DNA of 56,651 nt from Verrucomicrobiales bacterium (GTDB lineage Bacteria; Verrucomicrobiota; Verrucomicrobiia; Limisphaerales; CAIMTB01), in the NCBI GenBank assembly GCA_016795425.1, contig JAEUHG010000177.1:1-56651 (forward strand). The letters run 5' to 3'. The position numbers were made by a program, and so were the translations under genes. Below, piece after piece: positions 16,275 through 26,103 of this stretch. The stretch's first letter is position 1. Each line of letters opens with the position of its first letter. The notes below the pieces were generated by a model. The model saw only the letters and a program-made list of their open reading frames with translations. It was not told the origin of the DNA and did no database searches.

Positions 16275-17027
16275 TCAGCCCTTGTTGCCCGAGCCGAGGT
16301 TAAGACCGTCAAAGGGATTATTATTGAAGCCGGCGGAACCGGTGGGCTTGGAATTCCCGGGAGGTGGGGACGCCGGGCGGGGCGGGGCGGGGTCGACCTC
16401 GAGGATGGGAGTGGCGGCCGGGCTGGCCGCTTTGCCGGAAGGCGCCGCGTCGCCGACTTCATCGGGGTGTTTGGCTCGTTTGGCGCGAGGCAGCGGGCTG
16501 ATCATGACGTTGATCGAGCGCCCATTGAGCTTCGGTTCAAAATCCTGATGGCCCCAGGGTCCAATTTCCTGGAGGAATCGCCGGACCACTTGGAAGCCAA
16601 ACTCGGTATGCGCCATTTCGCGGCCGCGGAACCGGAGCGAGGCCTTGACCTTCATGTCATCGCACAGGAAGTCGATGGCATGCCCCAGCTTGGTCTTGAA
16701 GTCATGGGGATCGATGGTGGCACTCAGCTGGATTTCCTTAACCTTATTGCCATGCTGGTGCTTCTTGCTCTCCTTCTGCCGCTTCTCCTGCTCGTACTTG
16801 TACTTGCCAAAGTCGACGAGGCGACAGACGGGGGGCGTGGCATTGGGGGCGACCTCGACGAGATCGACCCCGCGGTTGCGGGCGAGAACAATGGCTTCGC
16901 TTAGCGGGATGATGCCGAGCTGCTGGCCATCGTCGCCGATGACGCGCACTTCCCGTGCGCGGATCTTGCCATTGATTCGAACTGCAGGTCCGCCGGGGAC
17001 CTGGCGAGGCGGGAAAGGGCGGCTCAA
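16275..17027 (-). CDS. infC: Translation initiation factor IF-3 with C-terminal extension
   Basis: A 250-aa cytoplasmic factor that binds the 30S subunit and checks start-codon choice. Both IF-3 domains are present: INGKIRAREVRVIGDDGQQL and PPVCRLVDFGKYKYEQEKR (N-domain with linker), then VKEIQLSATIDPHDFKTKL, KVKASLRFRGREM and PKLNGRSINVMISP (C-domain). After about residue 182 there is a 65-residue Pro/Ala-rich tail not found in short IF-3s, ending NNNPFDGLNLGSGNKG. The start used is TTG, preceded by GAGGG; rare start codons are typical of infC, where IF-3 represses its own message. The usual partners rpmI and rplT do not follow. Confidence 0.93.
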   Translation of the reverse strand: MSRPFPPRQVPGGPAVRINGKIRAREVRVIGDDGQQLGIIPLSEAIVLARNRGVDLVEVAPNATPPVCRLVDFGKYKYEQEKRQKESKKHQHGNKVKEIQLSATIDPHDFKTKLGHAIDFLCDDMKVKASLRFRGREMAHTEFGFQVVRRFLQEIGPWGHQDFEPKLNGRSINVMISPLPRAKRAKHPDEVGDAAPSGKAASPAATPILEVDPAPPRPASPPPGNSKPTGSAGFNNNPFDGLNLGSGNKG

Positions 17028-17109
17028 GCAACCCTCACAAGTTGGTTCATCATCTCGTTACAAAGCGGCTTTGCCTAGCTTTCTAGCATTCGGGGCACAA
17101 CCGATCAGC

Positions 17110-17138
17110 GATATAGGCGGACCGTGGCAAGTCTGCAA
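17110..17138 (-). promoter_or_regulatory. possible infC promoter
   Basis: On the minus strand TTGCAG (17138-17133) is followed after exactly 17 bases by TATATC (17115-17110), about 80 bases before the infC start. Both boxes are imperfect. The rest of the 345-bp gap between infC and the propeller gene at 17373 holds only small hairpins (GCCCTCT/AGAGGGC at about 17252-17273) and no gene. Confidence 0.3.
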
Positions 17139-17362
17139 GATCGATTTTGGGGAGTTTTTGCCCCGATTGTCTCTCACCGGGCGTCGCTATGGAAGGCGCC
17201 CCGCTGAAAAGGGCCCCCCGGACACGCGGTCGATCCTCCTCCTGAATCCCGTTGGCCCTCTCGGATTTCAGAGGGCTTGGCGCACGGTCTCACAGTGGTT
17301 TCTCGCTGCTTCGGCCTTGGCAAAGTCGGTATTCGGGTGTAGCTCACCGTTGTAATCACCGT

Positions 17363-17367
17363 GGAGG
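17363..17367 (+). promoter_or_regulatory. ribosome binding site deciding the start at 17373
   Basis: GGAGG lies 5 bases before the ATG at 17373. An in-frame GTG at 17361 would overlap this site, so the ATG is the better start. Confidence 0.75.
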
Positions 17368-17372
17368 CAATC

Positions 17373-20300
17373 ATGAGGCGATCTCTTCTGACTGTTTTGG
17401 GCTCACTGGGAATTCTTCTGGCAGCCAGCGACCCGTCCGATGCCGCGCCGACCATTGAGCCTGTCCAGTTGTTGACCCCGGCCGTCCGCGACTCCGCGAC
17501 CGCCGCTGGCATGTCGACCCTCCCTATCCTGTCCGGAGATGGTCGGTTCCTGTTGTTCTTCAGCACCGCGGCGAACCTGGTCTCGCCGACGGATGCCCGC
17601 GGCGTGCGCCAGGCCTATCTGCGGGACCTCAGGGACGGTTCCGTTCGACGGGTCAGCGTGAACGCGGATGGCGTGGGCGGCGATGAGGAAGCCCTCGACG
17701 GCTTCGTCTCTGACGAGGGTCGCTGGGTGGCCTTTGCCAGTGCGGCGACTAATCTGTTGCCGGGAGATGAGAATGTATCCGCCGACATCTTTCTGCGAGA
17801 CATGCAGACGGGGGAGATTCGGTGGGTTACGAAGTCGGTTTCGGGTGGCAGTGCCGACGCGGAATCGTCGGTGTTGGCGATGACGGGCGATGGCCGGTAT
17901 GTGGCCTTTTCCAGCGACGCGACGGATCTGGTGGTGGGAGACACCAATGGCGTGAAGGACGTCTTCGTGTTCGATCGAACCACCTCGACCGTCCGCCGTG
18001 TCAGTGAACCGTCGCTTCGTGAGGGAAGCGCCGGGGTTTCCGATGCCTTGGCGCTGAGTGAGGACGGCCAGACCGTGGTGTTCGGCAGCGACGCGACGAA
18101 TCTGGCACCAGGAATCGAGGACGGCGCGGTGGTTCATCGATCGAACCTCTTCTACCAGCGACCCGTCCCTGGTCCGACGCGCATGCTGGACGTGTTTCCC
18201 CGCGGGCTCACCGTGGCATTGCAGGCGACGATTCTGGCATTTGATTTGAGTGCGGACGGCAGGTTTCTCGTGACCCTCGTGCAGTTCTCTTCGACGCAGG
18301 GGGCGACCAACGGGTATTATCGAGTCGATTTGGACACTGGGAAGATCGACGCCATTCCCGGGCGGGTATTTCTCGACACCCCGAACGTCTCCCTTTTCGG
18401 CGTTGGTCCGCGCATCAGCGGAGATGGTCGGCTGCTGGCGTATGAGGCATTCGCCGATGTCCGGGATCCGGAGACGGATCTGCGACCGGTCGTCTATGGG
18501 TGGGATGCGGATACGGGCGTGGTGACGCGATTATCCAGTGCCGGTTGGGTTGAGATTCCTGGGCCGGACGGAAGCGCGGCGACGGTCAGCGAGGGACCTT
18601 GGGGTGAACTCATGGGAATGAGCCGGGACGGTCGATACATCGTTTTCCTGGGAGGAACGACCAATGATGCGCCGGGAACCGCGCGCAGCCAGGTCATGAT
18701 GAGCGATCGCACGACGGGTGAGATGCGTCGTTTGTCTCGGAATGGCGGGAGTGCACCGCGCGAAGCGCAGACATTGCTTGGGGTGTCCTTGTCGATCGAT
18801 GGCCAGCAGGTGGCCTTTGAATCGATGAGCGCCGATTGGGTGGAGGCGGACTACAACGAGGACTGGGACGTCTTCTGGTACGATTGGGAAGACGATCGGC
18901 TCCGTGCGGCATCGCTGCACGGCGAAGGATTGCCGTCCGCCACCGGATTTGGTGCGTCGCTACTGGGGCCGTTCGCATTGAGTGCCGATGGCAATCGGGT
19001 GGTGTTCTCCAGCCTGTCATCCCAACTGGTCGCCGAGGACCGAAACCGGCGATCGGATGTGTTTGTACGGGATATCGCAGCGGGCACGAACCTCGCCGCC
19101 AGCCTCGCTTTGGGTGGGGGTTCGACGGGGAACGGTTCCTCGCGGTTTCCAGTGATGAGCAGCGACGGTCGCTGGGTCACCTTTGTCAGTGATGCGCCTG
19201 ATCTGGTCGCTGGCGACACCAACCACCTGGACGATGTCTTCGTCCGCGACCTGACCTCTGGCGTCACGACCCTGGTGAGTCGCCAACAGAATGGGGCTCA
19301 GGCTCCCGGTCCGTCGTCGACCTTCTTGGCTTCGGCCGATGCGGCCTGGATCGTCTTCGGCACCACGGCGGCGGACCTGGACGGACAGGTGGCGGAGCGA
19401 TTTCTGTTGTTCGACCGGGCGCAGAACCTGGTGCGGCCGGTTGGCACCAACGTGTTTGCCCGGACCGGACCCAATCCTCGGCAGGCCAGGGCCGGTTTGT
19501 CACCGGACGGACAGTGGCTGGTGTATTACGGCCCGGGATCCACTCGCGCGGGCATTCATGGCTGGAATCGTGATACTGGTGAAGTGAGGTGGCTTTTGCC
19601 ACCGGATGCCTCACCCGGAACCTCCGCGGCGGCGCAGGATACGATCTGTCGATTCTCCAGCAACGGTCGCTACGCCGTGATCCTGGCGCGGGCGAGCGTG
19701 GGATCGAGGCTGTACCTCTACGATTTCCAGGACGCGGTATCGACCCAGGCGGTCGCCGTGGCCGCCATGGGTGTCGTGAGCGATGACGGTCGTCGATTGG
19801 CGTATCTGAGCGCGTCCACCGCGACGTCCCCGGTGGCGCAGGTGCGACTCCTGGACCGGAGCACCGGAGTCGATCGGCTGATCAGTGCTGGGCCGGATGG
19901 AATGCCGGGCAACAACTCCTCGATCGATCCGTGGATCAGTCCGGATGGGCGGTTTGTGGTTTTCAGCAGTCGCGCGTCGAATCTGGTGCTGGGCGACCAC
20001 AACGAGTTCAGCGATGTCTTCGTGTACGATCTCGAGGCGGAAACCGTGGTTCGGGTGGGGGGGAACGGGCCGACCACCGGACCGATTCAATCCTTGGGCG
20101 GTCGGACCGTGGTGGTCGAGAGTTCAGCGAGTGACTTCACGAACAACGACTTCAATGGAAACAAGGATTTGTTTCTCGTGCGATTGCCGGGAGCCGAATC
20201 CGGTTTTCGGGTGACCTCCATCTCACGCGGCAGCGGCGGGGAGGTGCGTCTCGTTTGGCCCGCCAAGACCAATGGCGTCTACCGGGTCCAGGCTTCGGAT

Positions 20301-20426
20301 CAACTGCCTGCCCGTTGGACGGATCTGCCCATCGCTGTCCAGGTGACCGACGGTCAAGGCACGGCCGTGGATCAATCGTCGGCCGAGCGTCCGCAGCGCT
20401 ACTATCGCGTCCAGGAAATGCCGTGA
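17373..20426 (+). CDS. Large secreted PD40/TolB-repeat propeller protein
   Basis: A 1017-aa protein with a signal peptide (SLLTVLGSLGILLAASDPSDA). It is built from a dozen or so repeats of about 60-75 residues. Each has a SxDGRYVAFSS-like strand, an (A/S)TNLVxGDTN turn and a DVFVRDLxTG strand; examples are SGDGRFLLFFSTAANLV, TGDGRYVAFSSDATDLVVGD, SSDGRWVTFVSDAPDLVAGD and SPDGRFVVFSSRASNLVLGD. These make one or two beta-propellers outside the cytoplasm. The last 70 residues form a separate module ending RYYRVQEMP that recurs in other exported proteins of this window. Function is unknown; propellers usually bind proteins or polysaccharides. Confidence 0.85.
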   Translation: MRRSLLTVLGSLGILLAASDPSDAAPTIEPVQLLTPAVRDSATAAGMSTLPILSGDGRFLLFFSTAANLVSPTDARGVRQAYLRDLRDGSVRRVSVNADGVGGDEEALDGFVSDEGRWVAFASAATNLLPGDENVSADIFLRDMQTGEIRWVTKSVSGGSADAESSVLAMTGDGRYVAFSSDATDLVVGDTNGVKDVFVFDRTTSTVRRVSEPSLREGSAGVSDALALSEDGQTVVFGSDATNLAPGIEDGAVVHRSNLFYQRPVPGPTRMLDVFPRGLTVALQATILAFDLSADGRFLVTLVQFSSTQGATNGYYRVDLDTGKIDAIPGRVFLDTPNVSLFGVGPRISGDGRLLAYEAFADVRDPETDLRPVVYGWDADTGVVTRLSSAGWVEIPGPDGSAATVSEGPWGELMGMSRDGRYIVFLGGTTNDAPGTARSQVMMSDRTTGEMRRLSRNGGSAPREAQTLLGVSLSIDGQQVAFESMSADWVEADYNEDWDVFWYDWEDDRLRAASLHGEGLPSATGFGASLLGPFALSADGNRVVFSSLSSQLVAEDRNRRSDVFVRDIAAGTNLAASLALGGGSTGNGSSRFPVMSSDGRWVTFVSDAPDLVAGDTNHLDDVFVRDLTSGVTTLVSRQQNGAQAPGPSSTFLASADAAWIVFGTTAADLDGQVAERFLLFDRAQNLVRPVGTNVFARTGPNPRQARAGLSPDGQWLVYYGPGSTRAGIHGWNRDTGEVRWLLPPDASPGTSAAAQDTICRFSSNGRYAVILARASVGSRLYLYDFQDAVSTQAVAVAAMGVVSDDGRRLAYLSASTATSPVAQVRLLDRSTGVDRLISAGPDGMPGNNSSIDPWISPDGRFVVFSSRASNLVLGDHNEFSDVFVYDLEAETVVRVGGNGPTTGPIQSLGGRTVVVESSASDFTNNDFNGNKDLFLVRLPGAESGFRVTSISRGSGGEVRLVWPAKTNGVYRVQASDQLPARWTDLPIAVQVTDGQGTAVDQSSAERPQRYYRVQEMP

Positions 20427-20475
20427 CGGGAATACGGTCGAATGAGGCGTGGTTGGGCGGTGTGAGGCCGGTGGT

Positions 20476-23373
20476 TCAGTGGGCTTCCAACCAGGTTGTT
20501 CCCGTGCCGGTTTCGACCAGGATGGGCACATTGCCGGGAAGCGGGAGCGCCGACTGCATGGCCTCCACCACCAGCGTACGCACTTCGCGCTCTTCCTCTG
20601 GGCATAGGTCGAACACGAGTTCGTCGTGGACTTGGAGCAATAGTCGACTACGGACGCGATGCTGCGTGAACTCACGCTGAATGCGGCCCATGGCGATCTT
20701 GATCATATCCGCGGCGCTTCCCTGAATGGGCGTGTTGATGGCGTTGCGCTCGGCCGCCCCGCGCACGGTGGCGTTCGCGGAGTTGATGTCGCGGAGGTAG
20801 CGGCGTCGGCCGGTGACCGTTTCGACGTAGCCACGTTGACGTGCCCCGGCGATGGTCTCTTCCATATACCGCCGAATGCCGGGGAAGCTGGCGAAGTAGT
20901 GATCGATGATCTGGGCGGCCTCCGACCTTGGGATACCCAGGCGTTGGGCGAGACCGAAGGCGGAAATGCCATAGGCGATGCCGAAGTTGACCATCTTCGC
21001 GCGACGCCGCATTTCGGCGGTCACAGCGCCATGGGACACCGAAAACACCCGGGCAGCAGTGGACGCGTGGATGTCCTCGCCGCGCCGGAACGCCTCGATC
21101 ATCGTTTCCTCCCGGCTAAGCGCGGCGATGATGCGGAGTTCGATTTGGGAGTAATCGGCCGAGAGGAGTTTCCAGCCGTCGCGCGCCACAAAGGCCCGGC
21201 GGATTTCCTGACCGCGTTCGGTGCGGATCGGGATGTTCTGCAGATTGGGGTCCACCGAGCTGAGGCGACCGGTCGCCGTGGCGGCCTGGTGATAGGTCGT
21301 GTGGACGCGCCGGGTGCCGGCGAAGACGGTTTCGGGAAGGGCATCCGCGTAGGTCGACTTCAGTTTCGAAACCGTCCGGAAGTCCAGAAGACGCCGCACG
21401 ATCGCGTGTTCGCCTGCGAGGCTCTGCAGGGTCTGTTCGTCGGTCGCGTACTGGCCTGTGGGTGTCTTCCGCGGCTTCTCGACCAGACGAAGCTCGTTGA
21501 AGAGCACATCGCCGAGCTGCCGGTTGGAGTTCACGTTGAATGGATGTCCCGCGAGTCGGTGAATGTCGGCTTCGGCGGCCGTCATCTCCCGGGCGAGTTC
21601 CGCGCTGAACTCCGCCAGCGCCCCGACATCAATACGGATGCCCTCGTACTCCATGGCGACCAAGGCGGGCAGGGCGGTCATCTCGACCTCGTAGAAGACC
21701 TTTTCCAGGCCACGTTCCACCAGCGAAGCACGGAGTTTCTCGTAAAGCTGCCAGGTGACATCCGCATCTTCAGCGGCGTATTCCGCGACCAACGCGACCT
21801 CCACCTGAGCCATGGTCTTCTGGGCCGCGCCCTTGGGGCCGATCAGGCTTTCGATGGGAATGGGCGTGTAGCCCAAGAGCGCTTCGCTGAGGTAATCCAT
21901 GCCATGGCGCAACTCCGGTTCGACCAGGGTGTGGGCGATCATCGTGTCGAAGAAGGGACCCTGGACTTCGAGTCCATGCCAACGCAGCACCAGGAGATCG
22001 AACTTGAGGTTATGGCCCACCTTCAACGGGCCGTCCTTGGTGAACAGCGGCGCGAGGTCTTGAAGGGAGGGGGGCAGGTCGGGGTGATCGCGCCCTGGCT
22101 GCGCGTCGTTCACCGGCACGTACCAACCCCGGCCTCCGGCGTCGCTGAAGGCGATGCCGACCAGTCGTGAGGTCTTCGCGTCGAGTCCCTCCGTTTCGGT
22201 GTCGAAACAGAACGCGGGCCGCGACCGCAACGCTTCTACCAATCGACGCCGGTCCTCCGAGGTCCGGGCAATTTCGTAGTGGTGCGCAACATCCCTGATC
22301 GTCTTCAGGTTGGCGGGGGCGGGGGCGGGGGCGGAGAACGCAGGTTCTTCCTTGGGGGCGGTGGGGGACTCCGTCAGGGTGCGTTCCGGGACGGCGGGGG
22401 TCGCCGCTGCGAAGAGGTCGCCCTGGCCCGCCGCAGGGGCTTCCGGGCGGCGAGGTTTGGCGTCCGCTGCCCGCCGGTCGGCACCACGCCCAGCCTTGAA
22501 ATCGTCGCCGAAAAGGCGGCGTCCAAGGGAGTTGAATTCAAACTCAATACACAGCGCGCGGAGCGCATCATCATCGCGCGGTCGGCACACCAGGTCGTCG
22601 ATGCGCAGGTCCACCGGAACCTGAGTGTCGATGACCGCCAGTTGCCGACTGAGTCGGGCAAGTTCGACGTTGGCGCGTAGCGATTCGCCCAGCTTCCCGG
22701 GCACCTTCTCGACCTGGGCGAGTAGATTCTCAAGGGAGTCAAACTGGGTGAGGAGCTTGGCGGCGGTTTTTTCACCGACACCAGGAACCCCGGGAATGTT
22801 GTCACTCGCGTCGCCCATGAGTCCGAGCATATCGATGACTTGGTCAACGCGGCGAATGCCCCAGCGGGCGCAAATCTCGGCGACTCCCAGGACTTCGTGG
22901 TCGGAACCCTGACGTCCGGGCCGCCACAGCCGGGTGTGTTCGGTCACGAGTTGTCCGAAGTCCTTGTCGGGCGTGACCATGAAGCACTCGAACCCGGCAG
23001 GCTCGGCGCGCCGGACCAGGGTTCCGATGATATCGTCGGCCTCGTACCCATCCAGCGAGAGGGCTGGTACGCGGAAGGCATCAAGGATGCGGCGAACGTG
23101 AGGGAGAGCGGCGCTGAGTTCCTCGGGCATGGCTTCCCTCTGGGCTTTGTACTCGGGGTAGGCGCGATGCCGCGCCGTTGGCGCGGAAGTGTCAAAAGCC
23201 ACCGCCAGATGCGTCGGGTTCTCCGTCTGGAGGATATCGAGCAGTGTGCTGATGAAACCAAAGAGCGCCGATGTGTTCTGCCCCGATGACGTCCGGATCG
23301 GGCGGGTGGCGAACGCAAAATGCGCGCGATAGACCAACGCCATGCCGTCGAGGAGGAAGAGCCGCTGCGCCAT
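20476..23373 (-). CDS. polA: DNA polymerase I
   Basis: A 965-aa repair and Okazaki-fragment-processing polymerase with all three domains. The 5'-3' exonuclease is at residues 1-300 (LFLLDGMALVYRAHFAF, GYEADDIIGTL, GDASDNIPGVPGVGEKTAAKLL). The 3'-5' exonuclease keeps its acidic residues (CFDTETEGL, NLKFDLLVL, YAAEDADVTW), so proofreading should be active. The polymerase domain shows DYSQIELRIIAAL, RRAKMVNFGIAYGIS and LLQVHDELVFDL. The start ATG at 23373 gives MAQRLFLLDG; a longer upstream frame has no family support. A Pro/Ala-rich linker (about 305-365) follows the 5' nuclease. Confidence 0.97.
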   Translation of the reverse strand: MAQRLFLLDGMALVYRAHFAFATRPIRTSSGQNTSALFGFISTLLDILQTENPTHLAVAFDTSAPTARHRAYPEYKAQREAMPEELSAALPHVRRILDAFRVPALSLDGYEADDIIGTLVRRAEPAGFECFMVTPDKDFGQLVTEHTRLWRPGRQGSDHEVLGVAEICARWGIRRVDQVIDMLGLMGDASDNIPGVPGVGEKTAAKLLTQFDSLENLLAQVEKVPGKLGESLRANVELARLSRQLAVIDTQVPVDLRIDDLVCRPRDDDALRALCIEFEFNSLGRRLFGDDFKAGRGADRRAADAKPRRPEAPAAGQGDLFAAATPAVPERTLTESPTAPKEEPAFSAPAPAPANLKTIRDVAHHYEIARTSEDRRRLVEALRSRPAFCFDTETEGLDAKTSRLVGIAFSDAGGRGWYVPVNDAQPGRDHPDLPPSLQDLAPLFTKDGPLKVGHNLKFDLLVLRWHGLEVQGPFFDTMIAHTLVEPELRHGMDYLSEALLGYTPIPIESLIGPKGAAQKTMAQVEVALVAEYAAEDADVTWQLYEKLRASLVERGLEKVFYEVEMTALPALVAMEYEGIRIDVGALAEFSAELAREMTAAEADIHRLAGHPFNVNSNRQLGDVLFNELRLVEKPRKTPTGQYATDEQTLQSLAGEHAIVRRLLDFRTVSKLKSTYADALPETVFAGTRRVHTTYHQAATATGRLSSVDPNLQNIPIRTERGQEIRRAFVARDGWKLLSADYSQIELRIIAALSREETMIEAFRRGEDIHASTAARVFSVSHGAVTAEMRRRAKMVNFGIAYGISAFGLAQRLGIPRSEAAQIIDHYFASFPGIRRYMEETIAGARQRGYVETVTGRRRYLRDINSANATVRGAAERNAINTPIQGSAADMIKIAMGRIQREFTQHRVRSRLLLQVHDELVFDLCPEEEREVRTLVVEAMQSALPLPGNVPILVETGTGTTWLEAH

Positions 23374-23501
23374 GCCCGGCACGGTAGTCGCGTTCGATCG
23401 GGTTGTCAGGGGCGGTGTTGGAGCGGCACGCGGCACTTTGCGGATTCTGCCGGTGGATTTCGCATGTGAAGGTGGAACAGCACCGGAACCGCCGGTACAC
23501 G

Positions 23502-24152
23502 ATGAAAAGACTTACCTTGGTTGCCGCTTTGTTTTTCGGTCTCGGGGTGGGAGTTCGCACGGATCGGATGGTGCAATGGTGGCAGGGGTTCCGCGGCACG
23601 CGCACGGAGGTTTCCTCGGCGCAGTCGCCCATCCCCGTTGACCATCTTTTCGCGGTCGATTCCTTGTCGGAAATCGAGCATGCCAAGGCCTGGTTGGATG
23701 CTCTGGCGACGCAATCGATCGTCGAGGCGCGCCGCCGATCCGCCGCAGGCTCCGAGGGGCATCCCTACCTCGAGGCGAAATCGGTGATCCGCGCTTTGGA
23801 GGAAATATCCTCCCGGGCCGAGGAGTTTCGGGGAACGCAACAGGAGTTTCGGTTGCGCAATGAACAGTTCATCCTGCTCGACCGGGCTGGTCGACAGGAG
23901 GATTGGATCAGCGCTTATCTCAACCTTTTGTATTCGTATCCGACCCACGAGCTTAGTGCCCAATGGGCGCCGCGGGCCTTGAAGTTCGCCCGTGAATTGA
24001 ACCGGATCGAGGAGCTTCAGGCGGCGTGGCGCCACGCGATCGCGATTCCTCGCGAGTTTTCGGGCAAGACCGTCTTTCGGGCGCTTCTGGATGGCACTGC
24101 CGGCAATCTCGCGAAGCATAGCGAGCAGGTGCGGCCGGCAGTGGATGGATAG
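23502..24152 (+). CDS. Exported helical protein of unknown function
   Basis: I do not recognise this 216-aa protein. It starts with a short membrane or signal segment (MKRLTLVAALFFGLGVGV). The rest is mainly charged helix (HAKAWLDALATQSIVEARRR, then ALEEISSRAEEFRGTQQEFR) with no cysteine or metal motif. The ATG at 23502 is chosen because it directly precedes the hydrophobic segment. It diverges from polA across 128 bases and lies 35 bases ahead of the signal peptidase gene, so the two may be co-transcribed. Confidence 0.55.
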   Translation: MKRLTLVAALFFGLGVGVRTDRMVQWWQGFRGTRTEVSSAQSPIPVDHLFAVDSLSEIEHAKAWLDALATQSIVEARRRSAAGSEGHPYLEAKSVIRALEEISSRAEEFRGTQQEFRLRNEQFILLDRAGRQEDWISAYLNLLYSYPTHELSAQWAPRALKFARELNRIEELQAAWRHAIAIPREFSGKTVFRALLDGTAGNLAKHSEQVRPAVDG

Positions 24153-24187
24153 TTCCAGGAGCCGAATCGTTCGACCTGCTGATTTCC

Positions 24188-24706
24188 ATGATACGATACC
24201 CGCGAAGCATGGGGGGGTTGCTGGGCGCGGTGGGAATTGCCGCGATACTGGCCTGGGTGCAGGTCCAGTTGGCGTGGAACATCGTCGTGGGCGACAGCAT
24301 GCTGCCCAACCTTCGAACGGGCGACGTGGTGATCGTTAGCAAAAGAGCTTATCTCGGCCGGGATCCTCAGCGTGGTGAGATCGTGGTGGTGCGTTATCGA
24401 GGGGAAACCATCGTCAAACGCATCATCGGGCTGCCCGGTGAGGAGGTGGAAGTGCGGAATGGCCAAGCGGTCATCAATGGCACCGCCATCGTGGAGGCAG
24501 GCCTGCGGTTGGGCGGCCCGCTGACCCTCGGCCGAGGTCGGCTCTTTGATGACACCTACGCCGTTGTGAGTGACAACCGTAGCCTGCCCGCGGCCCAATC
24601 CATCAATGTCGTAACGCCCCGAAATCAAATCCTCGGTCGAGTGCTGTTCTCGGTTCCCACTTCGAAATGGATGGGTTGGGCATTCGCTGGACGACCCGCT
24701 TCCTGA
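24188..24706 (+). CDS. Signal peptidase I (S26 family), short form
   Basis: A 172-aa membrane-anchored peptidase that removes signal peptides outside the inner membrane. One N-terminal helix (about 9-30) is followed by the Ser box VVGDSMLPNL (S37), GDVVIVSKRAYL, the Lys box ETIVKRIIGLPGE (K77) and a shortened DNR box (YAVVSDNRSL). The catalytic Ser/Lys dyad is complete, but the protein is shorter than a housekeeping LepB and box E is atypical (VSDNRSLPAAQS rather than GDNRxxSxDSR). It may be an accessory peptidase for a subset of exported proteins. It sits between an exported helical protein and a secreted metalloprotease. Confidence 0.88.
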   Translation: MIRYPRSMGGLLGAVGIAAILAWVQVQLAWNIVVGDSMLPNLRTGDVVIVSKRAYLGRDPQRGEIVVVRYRGETIVKRIIGLPGEEVEVRNGQAVINGTAIVEAGLRLGGPLTLGRGRLFDDTYAVVSDNRSLPAAQSINVVTPRNQILGRVLFSVPTSKWMGWAFAGRPAS

Positions 24707-24792
24707 ACACCGATGATCCCGCATGGCGCGCGGACCCGGTCGCAGAATCACGGTGGCTCCCGGCGGTTGGGCCGATTAGAATTGTCCTTGTG

Positions 24793-25935
24793 ATGGGACT
24801 TGGAACTTGCGGGACCGGACCGTTCTCTCCGCGATACGAACGTCGCAGGGTTCGGCTGTGGCTTTTGTTGATGACTGCCTTCGCGGCGTTTCTAGGTGCC
24901 GAAGTTCGTCCGGCTGCGGCTGTCGAAATCGAGTTTCGCTGGACCTTCGAGGGGCTCGACGGGGCAACGAATCCGACCACCGCCGACCTTCCGTCGGCGC
25001 TGGTGTCCAATGCCGTGGCCGGATTCCGCCAGTGGACGCGCTGGTGCTCCCCCGAGTCGCCGCGTTCGATAGAAGTCGTCCTGCGCATCCAATCCTATCC
25101 CACGGGAACGGGCGGTGGCAGCAGTGTAACCTCGGCATTCGTGCGCAACTCCCATGGGCTGGACATCTTTGAGGAAGGAGTGGCGGCGGAAGTGCGCACC
25201 GGAATCGATCCGAACGGTGGCGACCCGGATATGATCGTGACGATCGATCCTGCGTATTTACGGGATTGGCTGTGGTTCGATCCCGATCCTCAGTTGCGCC
25301 AGGCAGCGATCACCGGCGAAAGGGTCGATGCGGTCTCGTTCTTCGCCCACGAATTCGGGCATGTGCTGGCCTTCAACGGATGGGGAAATACGGCGGACGG
25401 ATCGTACCCGGGCAATTATCGATCCCGCTTTGACGCGATGACCCGCTGGGACGGGGCGCACTGGTACTATTCCGGATCCACCGCGCGCGCGCTGTATGGC
25501 AGCGACGTGCCCCTGTCATCGATCTCCAACACCCGCACTCACTATGGCAACCCGCAGTCCTCCGCTGCTCCCGGACGCGACCCGGTGTTGATCGACGGCC
25601 TCATGAATGGCGTCGCCTTCCGGGTACGCCAGCGGTACAGCGTGGGATTGCTCGACCTCGCATTCTTGCGCGACCAGGAGATCGCTTTGGATCCAGCCAT
25701 CCGATTCACCGCACCGGAACTTCGCTTATCGATCGTCGGCGGTAGGCAGACCCGAGTCGATTGGCTCGCGACCCCGCTCGCCCGCTACCGTGTCGAAGCG
25801 AGTTCGCGAGCGGACGGCTTTTGGCAGGAGGCAACGGTGGACTCGGGTTCGGGATTGACTGCGGCACCGCGCTTTTATGAAGAGCCGATGGCGGCATCCT
25901 TGGCACGATTCTACCGGCTTCGCCTGATGCCGTGA
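24793..25935 (+). CDS. Secreted zinc metalloprotease-like protein
   Basis: A 380-aa protein with an Arg-rich N-terminus and a hydrophobic export segment (RLWLLLMTAFAAFLGAEV). The zincin motif is FFAHEFGHVLAFNGWGN (H186, E187, H190); the third ligand is not obvious because the usual HExxHxxGxxH pattern is changed. The fold before it (about 45-170) fits a secreted peptidase, with DPDMIVTIDPAYL just upstream. The last 70 residues are the C-terminal module found elsewhere in this window, ending RFYRLRLMP. The start at 24793 (ATG) is preferred to in-frame upstream starts that overlap the signal peptidase gene. Confidence 0.7.
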   Translation: MGLGTCGTGPFSPRYERRRVRLWLLLMTAFAAFLGAEVRPAAAVEIEFRWTFEGLDGATNPTTADLPSALVSNAVAGFRQWTRWCSPESPRSIEVVLRIQSYPTGTGGGSSVTSAFVRNSHGLDIFEEGVAAEVRTGIDPNGGDPDMIVTIDPAYLRDWLWFDPDPQLRQAAITGERVDAVSFFAHEFGHVLAFNGWGNTADGSYPGNYRSRFDAMTRWDGAHWYYSGSTARALYGSDVPLSSISNTRTHYGNPQSSAAPGRDPVLIDGLMNGVAFRVRQRYSVGLLDLAFLRDQEIALDPAIRFTAPELRLSIVGGRQTRVDWLATPLARYRVEASSRADGFWQEATVDSGSGLTAAPRFYEEPMAASLARFYRLRLMP

Positions 25936-26103
25936 TGTCGGACCCCGCATGATCCTCCGCCGGTTTGGGGCGGCGCGCGCTCGCGTCAGGTCGGAAAGGG
26001 GCACGGCCCCGAGGAATTATGGTAGCTAAGACGATTCACCGTTGACCTCAGTTGGTGATCTTGAGACAAGCTCGGCGTACCCCAAATCAAACTAACGCTG
26101 AGC

